Below, one piece after another: positions 1 through 12,401 of a stretch of 64,000 nt of DNA. Position 1 is the stretch's first letter; every line of letters starts with the position of its first letter. Position numbers and translations under genes: made by a program. Origin of the DNA: Abelmoschus esculentus (lineage: Eukaryota > Streptophyta > Magnoliopsida > Malvales > Malvaceae). The stretch spans positions 17,251,001 to 17,315,000 of the forward strand of contig JAUCBN010000006.1 in assembly GCA_035048815.1 (NCBI GenBank), in the 5' to 3' direction. The notes under the pieces were generated by a model. It had not been told where the DNA came from. It worked only from the letters and a program-made list of their open reading frames with translations, and searched no databases.

Positions 1-1084
1 AAAAAATCTTTGATTATAAAAAAAATTAAATATATATAATAATTTAAAATTATTATTCAAGATTCAAGTGTGAGATTAATAATTTCATATAAAAATAAAT
101 GCTTTCTAAAACAAATTTAAAACTTGAAATAATGTTTAATCTTTTGAGAAAAATAATTTAGATTTGTTAAACTTGTAAGAAAATTAATGTTCATAAAAAG
201 AATTTTGTTTAACAAAAATTCTCAAAATTATAAAAATGAAGATAACTACAAAAATGAAGATAACTACTAGTTATATAAAGGTTAAATCGTAAGATATAAA
301 ATTTAATATTTATAATTATAATTTTTTATACAACTTGTATATTTAAATATCATTTAAATATATATTGTTTTAGCTTACAACATCGTGTCTAAGACAATCG
401 TCTGAATTTCAAAAACACATTTTGACATCGAACTAAACCAATCACCCAAGACATGACTAACATAATAGCTTTAATCAGAAAACTTCAGGCATCAAGTTGG
501 GATGAAAGCACCAAATCTTCTTCGTACACAGCTTCAAAAATCAACAGTGAAGTCACTGAGAAAAAGAGTAGAGAGCATCACAGTTACATCATGAACCTAT
601 TTACTTCTCACAGTCACAGGAATGCATGCATTACTTGGGTCTTAGAGCAGCAAAGGTTATAAACTGTGATGATATTGCATATAGATTCGTCGATGGTAGT
701 CCGGGAAAGAACTTAAACTCAAAGAACTAGTTCCTATTGAAGGTAGCCATATCAAGTACATATGAGAAGGATATGTCTAGGTGACACATGCTTTGATGCT
801 TTAGTTGTGGTAATCACTAATCACATAGGAATTGCTACTGAAAACTAGTTCATAAATGACAGATATTGAGATTATTGTACCTAAAAGTGCATTGGCAAAC
901 CCTTTCTATCACTGTCAGTTGACTCATTCAAATGCATCTGCAGTCGTGTATTACCCGTTCGATTCCATAATAGGATTTTTCTTTAAAAGGAAGATTGACA
1001 GCAGTGGCATGTTTTTTTAAATCTATAGCCTGCAAAAGGAATCAAGCTGTATTGTTAAAAGCAAGTTAACTTAAGTCATAAACC
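1..1084. other. AT-rich intergenic sequence downstream of the NAC gene
   Basis: No supported gene. The first 440 bases are very AT-rich with no coding character. From about 440 to 1080 the composition is more balanced, but every frame is broken by stops and no protein family is recognisable; this part may include the 3' untranslated region of the NAC gene or an old repeat relic. Confidence 0.6.
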
Positions 1085-2523
1085 TCAGCATTTCATTCTG
1101 ATGCAGGTTGACTCCCTTACCTTGTCTGGGGAGATTATTTTTCTGCAAAACGTCCTCCGCTTAGTGATTCTTTTTGGCTCATCTTTTTGCTCTATTAATT
1201 TTTGACATCTTTCTTTTTGATAGTGAGGGTTGTCGAATCTTGTAGCACGAACTGCACAATGCAGATCAACATCTGACTCAACAGCAGGGGAATCCTTTTC
1301 CCAGGATTCTTTATGGACAGATACCATCCTTTCTCTTCCATGGGGATCATGCTTTACAGCAGTTAAAGTCACATTTGATACATTAACAATTGCCAATGCT
1401 TGGAGTTTCTTTGAACCAGCATGTTCGTCAAGCATCTTCGAATCACTTAGCACCTGCTCATATTGTCGACATAAAACAAGAAACGGGTAATTAATTAAGC
1501 ATCCAAAAGAGAAATTATAAAGCAGTTCAAAACTTCTGAAAGGTTAAAGGATGCCAAGACTGCCACAGCATTTTTCACGTTTCGTTCCTTCAAAAAACGT
1601 GTGAGATTGTAGTAATACCCTTTAGTTTTTCATTTCCGGGAGCAATTCATTCTTTTCCATTGTTAGTTAAGGCAGGACAACCATGTTTTTTTTTTCTCAT
1701 AGATCCAGAAACACCAGGCCAGCCTAACAATGACCTTGCTTGCATAAAAATAGTACTCGGATTAGCTATTTTCTTCTTACTATAATACTCTTTGATTTCA
1801 ATTTTTTTACCATTGGTGGACATTCTTCGTTCACAATGGCCCTGCACAGTACACCATCTTTGGAGCGTGTTCTTTTTCTAGAGGACTCTCCAGGGCAGGT
1901 CATACTCGTATCCACTAAGGGCAACTTGTATCCCTCATTTCCAAGAAATTGTCCACTGCTTCTTTCAGCGGGGTAGAGTTCAGCTTCATCGGCTAAATAT
2001 CTAATCCAGGACTCATCATTCTGTTCCTCGGGGTTAGATAGGTGTGGAAGTTCATCATAGGAACCACTAAAGTCATACAAATGTGTGAATTCCTCGCAAG
2101 GCAACTGATGCTCATGCATCAGCAGTTGTTTTGCTGGAGAGAAGAGGTTATCGGACTCGTGCAATTCATGCTTCTCATCCGGTTGTTTCGCTAGAGTGAA
2201 GAGGTTGTCAAACACATGCAATTCATGCATCCCATCCGGTTCTTCCAATAAGGCAAGCATCTCATCAGAGTTAAACATGGTCGAATTCTGAATCATGGAG
2301 AAACAAGAACTGTTACATATATTTCCACCAGTCCAAAAAAGTCAGACATGAGAGAAATTTGCAGAAGGTATCTTACATCAGGAATCTCCTCATCCGCAAC
2401 CCGACTTGGCTGACAACTCTCAGTAGGAGAAATGTTGGCCTTTTCGTCATCTTTTTTCTTCAATTTACAGAGAAAAATGCGCTCCTGCAAGGGTCAAAGG
2501 AAATACAAATCAACCTTAAATTT

Positions 2524-2562
<39 letters not shown>

Positions 2563-3330
2563 CAAGAAGTGTTCCTTTTTCAAACTCATAGAATTACGAA
2601 AAACAGAACACAGATTACATATCAGAACTCTGAAGACATGACATTTTCCTCATATCACCTCAACCACCACTGAAAACACAGTGACCAATTTGTTGGTCAT
2701 GAAACCTTACCAACCGAGTAATGAAAATTACTACCATATTTTCCCTAATCAACAACAAGAACGATGACAGAATTCTAGAAATAAGATATGCAAGAAAGAA
2801 CACACTTTGTTATGAATAACAGTGGAGCTGAAAGTGTACTCATGGATGACCCAAGGTGTCCACTTTGGGTTAGAGAAACGACCCTCATAAAAAACCAAAC
2901 TTTTCTTTTCAGCACATCCTTTCTTCCCCTTCACATTCCGAGTCTTTCCCGTTACTTTCCAGAACCCTGTACCCGTTGTCCTCTTCACCCGTTTATCGTC
3001 TCCTCGCCGGGAAAAGAAATACCACACCTGATCAGCTGATTTTATTTCAGAGTAACCTTAGGGAAAGAATAAAAAAAAAGGAAAAGCCAGGGTTATCAGA
3101 GATAAAAGTAGTGTTTTTCAAGTCACAACCTTTTATATACAACAATAAACTTTGTAGTTCTTACCGGTTAGTTCCCATGGATCTTTGTTGAAAGGAGAAT
3201 CGACCTCTTTTATGGCTTGGACGAGAGAATCACGATCGAGGGTTTTGTTCCATAGATAATGGTCGACGAGTTCTTTTTCAGTTGGGTGGAATCTGTATCC
3301 CACTATGTCGTTGTTTCCATTGATGATCAT
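1085..3330 (-). CDS. NAC-domain transcription factor, five exons
   Basis: Plant-specific DNA-binding regulator acting in the nucleus. Exons read on the minus strand: 3330-3165, 3035-2806, 2484-2377, 2287-1781 and 1453-1085, all with GT-AG introns and matching phases, giving about 459 residues. The NAC domain fills exons 1-2 and the start of exon 3: subdomain A with GYRFHPTEKELVDHYL near residue 10, then DPWEL, then DQVWYFF, the TGFWKVTGK block, the WVIHEYTF block, and a terminal ERIFLCKLKKK at about 133-143. The C-terminal half is acidic, as expected of an activation region, and has a basic patch (KKLKSKS) that may be a nuclear signal. I see no C-terminal membrane anchor. The start was chosen at the ATG of MIINGNN because the upstream in-frame methionine only adds a low-complexity poly-Phe stretch. 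The exon 4/5 junction rests on splice sites alone and is the least certain part. Confidence 0.88.
2526..2561. repeat. (TA)n microsatellite in NAC intron 2
   Basis: About 18 uninterrupted TA units in the intron between NAC exons 2 and 3. Likely length-polymorphic. Confidence 0.9.
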
Positions 3331-5103
3331 CGTTTCATCAAAGAAGAAGAAGAAAGATTTGATGGGATCAAAAGGCAACACAGGGGGAGATGATTGAAAG
3401 GAACGAGAAAGAAAGTGAAATCAAGTCCAGGTGGGGGTCCCCCGTTAACGTGTTTGAAAAAAAAGCTTGGACTCTTTAAAACCAACGTTCAAAGCTTCTG
3501 CTGGAAGTTTGGTTCTGGTTTGTCCCGGAATGACCGACCCAATTATCACTGTGTTCATATATATGTACTAAAAACTTACTATTCTATAGCATTTTGATTT
3601 TTTATTTGATTTAATTTAGTTTGAACTATAGTTTTATAAGTTCATTTTGATTTAAAAAGAATGAAAAAATAATAATTTATAAATTATGAAAATTAAAATT
3701 TATAAAAATATGTTATAAAGTTGAAAGAACAAGATATTTGATAAACCTACTTAAAATCAGACCATAGCTAAATATAGGGAAAAAAATTAAACTTTGAGAT
3801 GCATTCAGACAAGCTAGTTAAATAGATATTTATTACAAAACTGATCTGGAAGAATATTCGGCGCAAACAAAAGAGGATGATATGACGTAGACTGGTTTAG
3901 AGTGGATTAAAAAATTTAATCTAATGTTTAAAATTTATAGTTTAGGTTTTAGGAATAAGATTTATGATTATAATTTAAGATTTAAGGTTTTAAATTTAAT
4001 TTTTAAGATTAAGGTTAAAAATTTAAGATATATTTTATAATATAAATATGCAGGTTTGTATAAAATTAATTTATATTGTTTGTGTATCAAAATTATATTA
4101 AAAATACTTAAAATAAATTTTGATTTATAAATAAAAATTCAAATAACTCAGAACTTTTATAATAAGTGGGTTATTTTTAAGTTTGATTTGAGTACACTTA
4201 TACTCTATGGTCTCTGTCTAGTATGTGTATCACATATGAAAAATATCATATATAGTTTTAAAAATTATTTAAATTAGAATCGATTAGTATCATAACATTA
4301 TAAATCTGTACAATTAGATTTAAAAATAAACTCGAACAATTCGATTCAGTTTAACTTGACTTAAATTTTTTAAAATAAAATTAAGTTATAAGATAGATCT
4401 CGATTAATTATGACACCCTACTAGTTCTATTTTTTTAATTTGTGTATTTATTTTTAAAAGTGATCGTATTGATTTATTTAATGCTGGTGAACATATTCGT
4501 TTATACGTTTACGAACATGTTTGTTTATATATTCACGAATATGTTTGTTTATGTATTTATAAAAATAGTAAAATTGCACCATTAGTCCTTAAAACTCTTT
4601 AGACCTCACAATTTTAATCCTTACTTCCAATAATATCTAAAATAAATAAGAAGAGGAATCAGATAAACGAGTTCATAAACAAATTGATAAACGAACCAAT
4701 AAATAAATTTGATTGAACCAATGCGCATACTTATTCATGAACATAAATAAATCAAACACTATAATTTATATTTATTCGTTTATTAAATAAACATAAAAAT
4801 TTTATTATACTCATTTATTTTAATTTAAAAACAAATATTATACGAACAATACACAAACAATTCATAATTCACTTATCAACAAATATAGGCATATTATCTT
4901 ATCTTTTCTGCTTGCCTAGTCAAATTTAGCATTTCTATTTTGTTCTCTTGGTGCTTCTTCGCCATGAATGGGCTAAACAGGTGAGAAAGATAACTTTCCA
5001 GGGCCATAGACAAAAATGAAATTCCAAAGTTTTACACTTTTCTTTTTTCCTTTCTAAATGTGTAACAAAACTTGTGTTCCATTGTGCAATCAACGGTTCT
5101 ACT
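3331..5103. other. AT-rich intergenic region with degenerate repeats
   Basis: NAC 5' flank followed by gene-free DNA. At 3930-4030 there is a decayed TTTAGGTTTAAGG-type repeat. At 4480-4880 GTTCGT and ACGAAC motifs recur in both orientations (for example CGTTTACGAAC near 4507), the signature of a small non-autonomous DNA transposon with subterminal repeats; its ends could not be fixed. Confidence 0.5.
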
Positions 5104-8100
5104 CTACAAGCTTCGTTTCCAACACCGTAATCTCATCGGTGAGAATACTGCGGTGAGTCGAGCATGATCAGAAAGCGAGTAATTCTCAGGCCATATCCCC
5201 TTCTCCGCTTCACGAGGGAAGAGAACTGCTTTCTTTACCGTAAAACCGATAGCTTCTTCTTCTCCAATGCCTTCATTCAAGTCTGCTAAGCTGCAGTCTT
5301 CATCCATAGGTTGCAACCATGTAGCATCCCAGATTCTCTACAGACATGTTAACCAATCACTCTAACATGCAAAATGAAGTTCTGTTTTAAGGAGAAAAGT
5401 AACCTTAAATATTACATGGAGATGAAAGGTTACATCAGATATGTTGTCAAAACTTATTGCAGTGACAAGACAATATGAGTTCATGAACAAAGGCATCCTG
5501 CAACACACCTTAAATTCTTCATAATCTAGAACATCATTTCCATTGGTGTCTGCTTGAAACCAGAGATCTTTTGTCTCCTGGAAGCTTAATCCGTAAGAAA
5601 GACCGGTCAAATTCACCTGTACATGGTTTAAACAGGTGAGAAATTTACCACTCCTATTATATATATTAGGGAACTTATCAAAGAAGCCAATGAGGAGTAC
5701 CTGTCTAAGTGCATTACAAAAAGCTGAGTAAGTTATATTGTTGCCATTACTGTCAGCCCTTAGAAAGGCAAAGGCATCGTTTTCAGACAATGAAACCTTT
5801 TTAAGTTGATACTGTCACCAAGAAGATGGGAATTAAGTCTCAGATGTAGAAGCAGGGTAATTGATGATATTCATTTGTAAACGAAAAGGTAAAACATATG
5901 AAATCGATTGCATAACTAACCTTTATTATACCGAAAGCTGCTTCAGCCCAACTTATCTTCAATGGTTTTCGAGATTTATGAGGATTACGAAGCCATATGA
6001 AATCGACACCACAGATGTTTCCCCTATGATTTCGATGGCTAACCCACTGTGGGAGCCAACATATTTAATCAGTATGCATTGCGGACTCAAAAAACATAGT
6101 GGTATATTGATAAAGAGGTGCTAAAATGAAATCTGAAATCGAATATACTAAGTACTAACCCTGTGAGCATCTGCATCGCTGTCTGTATATTCATGAGCAA
6201 TATCATAAGATGATACAAATCCCTGGGACCTGAGGAATTTGTAGACATGTCCACGCTTGCTTCCATTCCAGTCACTGCAAAATTGATAGCATTTAAGGGG
6301 GGTGAGACCATGGAAAACAAAACCAATGTCTTTTACTGAGGAGATCATCATTCATCAAGCGATAAAACCAAAGATAATGCTTACCCGCAGAGTATGACAG
6401 GCATCTGGCTGAGTATGTTTTCTCTCTGATACGTTTCAAGGTATTGTAGTATTTGGTAAACCTAAGAGAAGAATATAAAAGGTAGAGATAAGCCAGCTTT
6501 GTTAACATAAAAAAGAACTGAAAAGGAAAGGAAGTTGTAGACCGACATATTTCGTAAGACAATATATCTACCTGGTGCAGTCTTACAATGGATAAACTAG
6601 AATCATGAGGAAATAAAAGGTGGGTGTTCACAATGATAATTTCTTGCTCAACACTGTCATTCTGATTTCTTGAGAATGGTACAACTGATTGAACATGTAA
6701 TAGTTGCGCAACACGATCTCCGAAGTCATTGAAGAACAACTCTCTATGACTTAAAACCTTGAAGTACTCCTTGTTTATAGCAGTCAACAAACCTGTGGAA
6801 GTAAAATTAATATAAGTTCTCAAGCCGGAGACTGAAAAGCACTTAAGACTTGAATTGAATCATAACAACAAAAACATTAAGAACTAAAGTAATAGGATTT
6901 AAATCCTGCAGGATGATCTACACACATTATAAGGACTGTAATCAGCCCAAGAGGTATGAACATCCTTTCCCGTGTCACTGGCAACTGAAACCGTAGAGCA
7001 AAAAGAAAGAAAAGGTCATTCTTCTGTTTACCCTATTCTATAGGAGCCAATCAAAATAGGAGATTTGCATTCTAAAAGTGGACAAGTAGAAATGAACTTC
7101 CAAACTAAACAACACTAACTGCATCAAACTATTAACTAATATTACAAAATTATCTATCAAGCTCTTAAATTGTCTAATGATTTTGACTTGATTTAAGCTT
7201 AATGTACTTGAACTCGGTACAACATCAAATGAGAACATCTATAACTATCAATCTACAAACAAAATCATAAAACCAGCCTCCAGTATGAGAATAAATAAGT
7301 TAAAGTGAGTGTACCATCTCCTCTGTTGTTGCTTCTTGCAAGCTTGAAGGTATCATAGCCTGTAGCACCAAGCCTTTCTTCATACATATGCACCAACTCT
7401 TCATTTCCAACCCAAAATTCCTAATAATTGAACAAGAAAATAGTCATTAAAGAAAGGCTTATGTCATAAGAGTTGACATTAAAAGGCTCTTGTTGGAAGG
7501 AAAGTGTCCAAATAATTCATAACATGAAAGTCAAACACTGACGTGAGAGGGAGAGGGGGCAAATAGAATAAAAGGGTACATGAAACCCACCTGGAGACAG
7601 ATAATGGACGACCTTTCATAAAGCAACCAATTTATGATCTTCTCGTTTCTAGCTAACCAAAATGCTCGAAAATCACTCTCTCTTACGCTCTGGTTCTGTT
7701 CCATAATCACCCAAAAAAACAATAAAAAGAGCAAAATTTGCAAACCTTACGACATCAATAATAGAGAAAGCAGTGATATTAAAAGGTAACAGAAAAAAGG
7801 AATCACCTTCTGGCCCAATCGCTTGTAAATAGGAGCTAGGATGTTGAAGGTGGTACAAGAAATGCAAGGCTCCCCCATTGTTGAACAAACATAACCAGTT
7901 TCTCCAAAAGGAACAGAATCATTTCCACTTGAATCCACATTAGCAACATCAGAGTTATTATAATATCCCTCCAACAGCACCTTTCACACAAAAAAGAGGG
8001 GGAAAAAAGGAAAGGTTACAATACATGATACTGAAAGGAGTGACAAAACCCAAAGTCTGAAACAAGAAAAAGATTACAAATTTGTGGATACCATTTCAGA

Positions 8101-8238
8101 ATTCTTTCCAGTTCGATTGTTGTTGAGGTAAGCAAGGAGAAAGGGGGAAATGAAAAAAGGGACGAAGCAGAAAACAAAGATTTTGAGAAGGGTTGGTTTA
8201 TTGAAGTAAGATTTCAGAACTCTACTCCCTTGATTCAT
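5104..8238 (-). CDS. Membrane-anchored endonuclease/exonuclease/phosphatase-fold protein with EF-hands
   Basis: Eleven exons on the minus strand: 8238-8092, 7980-7807, 7695-7591, 7420-7315, 6792-6572, 6461-6385, 6274-6160, 6046-5921, 5811-5701, 5616-5509 and 5337-5104; all phases close, giving about 507 residues. Exon 1 encodes a hydrophobic anchor (about residues 18-40). The EEP core, related to CCR4-type deadenylases, shows TFNILAP in exon 2, the catalytic Glu of SSIICLQE across exons 3/4, NTHLLFP in exon 5, CGDWN across exons 6/7 and the late catalytic His in LSDHARL in the last exon. An EF-hand pair is inserted before that last block: DSNGNNITYSAF lacks the acidic residue at loop position 12, while DTNGNDVLDYEEF is canonical. 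It matches the plant calcium-binding EEP family (Arabidopsis At5g54130 type). The substrate is not known from the sequence. Confidence 0.9.
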
Positions 8239-9089
8239 ATGGTCTATAATTTTTTTGTTTATTTATATAGAAGTTGAAGAGACGATCGATGGCACTCTAA
8301 TGCTCGCTCACTTGGGGTTATATTAGAAACAATGGGGTTCCAGAATCCAGACCCAGTGTTCTCTTTTGTAAATACCTTACCTTGTTCAGGTTCCTTATCT
8401 AGGGACTAGGATCTGTTTGTTCTTGTCGGTTATGTTCCTAGGTTTTCTTTTGGTTCTATTCCAAGGTTATTTTCACTAAAAATGGGATTCGAAACGAACT
8501 TTATATATTTGAGGTATCGAAAAAAAATTTATTAGGGATACTTTCTCGATTTTTTTTTTCTATTTATAACGTTGGAATCTAAACTATTTAATTTATTTTA
8601 GTGAATTTAAGACTGATTTTATTAGATTAATCGATTTATAATTTATATCAAATTATTAAATTAAAAATATAAGATAATTATTCAATATACAAATGATTAA
8701 AATTTTTTTATAAACACCTTAAGTTTAAAAGTTTATAGATAAATTCTATGATTTAAGGATTAAGGTTTTAGGTTTAGCGATTTAAAATTATGAGCTATAT
8801 TTATAATTTAGTGTTTATGGCTAGAATTTAAAGTTTATAAATTAAAATATAAATCCTTAATTAAATTACTTTAGACCTTAAATTCTAACCAATTATTCAT
8901 AAATTCGAGATCCTTAAACATAAATTCATAACCCCTAAAATTAAACTAATATGTTTCTAGAAACTTTTCATTTCTTAACCTATATATTAATATAAATCTA
9001 TATTTATGCCATCTAAATTTTTATTATAATGTTTTTATAAAAAGAATAGTTAATATATATAACTAATCTAACTTTTTTTTAACATAGAT

Positions 9090-9640
9090 TTATTAATTTT
9101 ATTAAACGAGGATATATCCAAAAATACAATAAAAGTTCACACCTTAATAAACAAAATACCTAAATTAGAAAAAGGTAAAAACCTATCCAAATACTCAAAA
9201 TAAAAAAAGATAAAAATATCCAAAATTCACGATGATAGGTACAATCATTAATAAATTACATAAAAATACATATTACAATGAAGATGTGTTAACAATAAAG
9301 ATCTTACCACTATTCAATCATGAAAAAGAACGATAGATGTAATCACATATCCGAATATTGTTTGAGGGTCTAAAATAGAGATATCAACAATATAAAAAAA
9401 ATGAGCATCATCTTGATCAGTCGTGGCGTCGTCGGATCAATTCTAATTAAAAAATCAAAATAAAAAGAAAAAATTGTGTCAAAAGACAGAGAAAAATATA
9501 TCTAAAGGTTGAATAAGATTGTGCCACAAGAGTAAAATAATTTATTAAAACCGATACCATCGTCGATATGCGAAAAAAATAAAAATAAAAAGCTTTGTGA
9601 GGGAGAGAAATGAGAGCGACAATACATTTATAATTTTGAT
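9090..9640. repeat. Dispersed repeat, copy 1 of 2
   Basis: Shares ordered blocks with 43370-43905 in the same orientation: CATTAAATGAG-like sequence at the start, CATCTTGATCAGTC followed by a GACGTCG-like block, then CACAAGAG and AATAATTTATTAAAA. No reading frame survives. It looks like an old transposable-element fragment; the class is not clear. Confidence 0.55.
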
Positions 9641-9719
9641 TTTTTTAATCAGAGAGATTAACTAATCTAACTTTTAAACGCATTGTCATATAACAAATAA
9701 AAATTATCTATTTTTTCTG

Positions 9720-9988
9720 GTTGTTCACATGTCACCACCTAATTAAATAATTATATTATTTTATTATAATAAAATTAAGATTAAATTTAAAAAATGTATG
9801 AATAATAAGGAGTAAATGTGTAATTATTTTATTTTTAATTTTCATGTCATCATTTAGTTAATTTTTAACGATATGTAACTATATTATAATTATTTTAATA
9901 ATTAAGTAATATATTTGTCGTTTTTTAAAGAATGATGATCATTTTTACACAACCCCATAATACGGTGACTATTTATATAGTTTACCCA
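9720..9988. mobile_element. Partial hairpin DNA-transposon relic, same family as 36387-36804
   Basis: Blocks such as GAGTAAATGTG, TTAATTTTTAACGAT, ATAATACGGTGACTAT and a terminal ATAGTTTACC match the right half of the complete element at 36387-36804 in the same order. The left arm is missing or too diverged to recognise. Confidence 0.5.
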
Positions 9989-10879
9989 AATATTAATAGA
10001 GCATACAACTTGATTTAAAAGAAATTGAAAGTAAGCTCTAAATTTCACCTAATAAAATATTTTGTTATTTTTTATTAAAAATTATTTTATTATTTAAAAT
10101 ATATTCTTGTATTTAAGTTGGATTTTAATAAAATGTTTTATAGCCCTATTTAAGTTGAATTTGGTGTATCACTTGGTCGATACTAAACCCCATACGAGGT
10201 ACACAAATCAATGGCTACTGGAGAAGCAAAGAACAACTAATCGTGTTTTTTTCCCTATATTTCTTATTAAAAAATATTTAAAAATTAAATTTTAACTATC
10301 CTAAAAACTACTTTATTATGAATTTTTTAAATTTTAACCATAACCTTTAATCTTAATCCTTGAACTCTAAACCTATTATTTTAAGGTAAAGATATAGATA
10401 AATACACAATAAAAACTAGATGATTTATGTCCAAGCCGTAAAGTGAAGGTACCGTAGGCGTATACTCCTATTTCTAATCGCTCATCAGTAACGATCAGTC
10501 GCTCGCCCTCGACTCAACCGCATTTCTTGACAACCAAGTTGCTTCCAAAGATATCATCCATGGGCACTGCAGCTAATGAATACGAACCCTTACCAAACAC
10601 ACTCGACAGCAACACTGTAATGTTCCAAATTAAGACCATACCCTCTAGTATGTTGCATATTTCATATATATGTATTTTTTATATAATATGATGATGAAAA
10701 GGTGAAAATAGAAAGAAAGATGGAACTTCATCATCCATTTCACCAACCTTCAAGCATCTCAACGGGCAGAGGGTCTATTTTCCTGATAAAGAAAACAGCT
10801 ACTGCATTTTGCTTTAACTTCAAGGCATATAAAATAACGTCCCTGCAAAAGAAAAGAGAAATGGAATGCAAACAACATA

Positions 10880-11791
10880 ATGGAGACTCAGATTCTGCAT
10901 CCAGCGTTTCAACCAGAATGGGACCTGGAAGATATCCGCATGGCCTTCTTCAAATGCACCAGATGGCAAGTGGAAGAAACTCTGGATCCAGTCACCTGCC
11001 CCTTCCATTACTTCTGTGACAGTGTTTATCCAGGACATTATCCGCCGGTTGTCGACGTTCTGGTTCTTCTCTTGTCAACTGGATCATACCTGGTCACATT
11101 AATCATCATGTTGATAGATATATCAAAAAGAGGTCGGCCTTGTCTAAGTCAGTCCAAGAGATTGTTGCTGCCTTCAGGTCCATTGTTACTCCCTCTGATC
11201 CTATTGGCACTGGCCAAGGGCTTACAAATTAACACACTGTACCCTCTCTCCTGCATTGCTCCGGCGATTCTTCAGCTGGTTCAGATTTCATCGCTCGCCT
11301 TCGACACCGGAGTCGACAAGGACCCTAGGTACGCATTCTTGGAAGCTTCCACTATTTCAGGGATTTTGCATGCGAGTGTATACCTAGATTCCATCATCCT
11401 TCCTTACTACACAGGCATTGATGCTTTAGCATCATCGACGTTTTCGGGTGAGTGTCTCTCGTGCGTGTGTCGTAAACAGGTTTTAGTTGCGGGAGGGAAG
11501 TTGATCACGTATCGTGGACTATCGGTCACAACATTTTGTGTCATGGGAGGTTTGTGTTTAAGGATTATTTGCAGGCTGTCAACCGAGAACAAAGGGATTT
11601 CCTCGGCTGTCAAGTCTTTTCTGGAGTGTTTAGCTTGGATCTTGATCACCAAAGATTGCATTTATTTGGTAGCCAACTCTCCGCCGGAACAACCACTGCT
11701 CCAGGCTGCTGCTTCCGGGGGCATACTGGTATTAATTTGCCTTCATGGACTCAAGAAGTTATGCATGCGAATCACGCAATGGCATCGGTGA
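10880..11791 (+). CDS. Intronless plant polytopic membrane protein, function unknown
   Basis: Single uninterrupted reading frame of 303 residues ending in TGA. The N-terminal 55 residues are soluble, with Trp and Cys residues (FFKCTRWQVEE, CPFHYFCDSVYPGHYPP). About seven hydrophobic segments follow, at roughly 57-79, 95-113, 119-140, 158-178, 213-232, 247-266 and 272-291, with basic loops such as SKRGRP near 82 and a Cys-rich loop (CLSCVCRK) near 192-199. The high GC content compared with its flanks and the long open frame support a real gene. The layout suggests an integral membrane protein, but no catalytic or transport motif is visible and I do not recognise a characterised family. The start is the first ATG of the frame; a short upstream frame (10702-11019) overlaps it in another phase. 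Confidence 0.75.
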   Translation: METQILHPAFQPEWDLEDIRMAFFKCTRWQVEETLDPVTCPFHYFCDSVYPGHYPPVVDVLVLLLSTGSYLVTLIIMLIDISKRGRPCLSQSKRLLLPSGPLLLPLILLALAKGLQINTLYPLSCIAPAILQLVQISSLAFDTGVDKDPRYAFLEASTISGILHASVYLDSIILPYYTGIDALASSTFSGECLSCVCRKQVLVAGGKLITYRGLSVTTFCVMGGLCLRIICRLSTENKGISSAVKSFLECLAWILITKDCIYLVANSPPEQPLLQAAASGGILVLICLHGLKKLCMRITQWHR

Positions 11792-11983
11792 GGTTGAAGT
11801 GATTTGTAAGATATCTGAGGTGTGGGTTTCTCGTCGGCTTTAAAGGGTTAAATTGTTGTTCTGCAAAAGAATTGTCTCATTTCAATTAACCGTAGAAGTA
11901 GTTGTGTAGACTTTAGATGGTTGATGTTCGAACATGGAAGAATCCATCAAAAGTTCAAAGTTGTATAAAAGGACAAAATATAC

Positions 11984-12401
11984 GAGAAATTATTAGATGA
12001 GTCATGTTTAGCGCGTTATTTATGATTCATTAAATTTGATTCATTCCTTTTATCGTAATTTTTAAATGATTATTCATTTTTAATGACATGTAAGAAAGAG
12101 ATAAAATTTACTTTGGAAAAACTGAGATAAATTTTTTTTATTGGATGAGACCATAGATGGAGAGATTATTAGGTGAATCATGTTCATCACGTCATCTATG
12201 GTCCGAATAATCAGAACTGTTTGTCATTAAATAACTAACCACCCACTAATTATACGTAGAAAATAAGTAATAATTCACCTTAAAAAAATTGAGATGAATG
12301 ATTCTGATTGCTTAAGACCACAGATGGCATGACGAACAGGGTTCACCTAATAATTTTTCTCATAGATGACATCATAAACAAGGTTCATGTAATAATTTTT
12401 T
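11984..12401. mobile_element. Hairpin MITE (outer copy) interrupted by a relative
   Basis: The left end reads GAGAAATTATTAGATGA and the right end is its imperfect inverse (CATGTAATAATTTTTTC). The right arm is displaced by another copy of the same family at 12161-12360. No coding capacity. Confidence 0.6.
12161..12360. mobile_element. Nested MITE with 9-bp target duplication
   Basis: About 200 bp with terminal inverted repeats of roughly 45 bp: the left starts AGAGATTATTAGGTGAA and the right ends TTCACCTAATAATTTTTCT. It is flanked by CATAGATGG (12152-12160) and CATAGATGA (12361-12369), 9 bp with one mismatch, which is typical of Mutator-like elements. The insertion site is inside another copy of the family. 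Confidence 0.7.

Larger units (their letters stand above)
8239..10879. other. AT-rich intergenic region between divergent genes
   Basis: Contains no supported gene. It holds a degenerate TTTAGG-like stretch (about 8740-8960), a dispersed repeat with a second copy near 43.4 kb (9090-9640) and the end of a hairpin transposon relic (9720-9988). A TATA-like run at about 10664-10688 lies some 200 bases before the next start codon on the plus strand and may belong to its promoter. Confidence 0.5.

Noticed and set aside
453..662. 69-residue frame on the plus strand
   Set aside because: No family similarity, no neighbours continuing it and stops on both sides; looks like chance.
1230..1490. Plus-strand frame opposite NAC exon 5
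   Set aside because: It is the shadow of the minus-strand exon, which joins in phase to the NAC gene.
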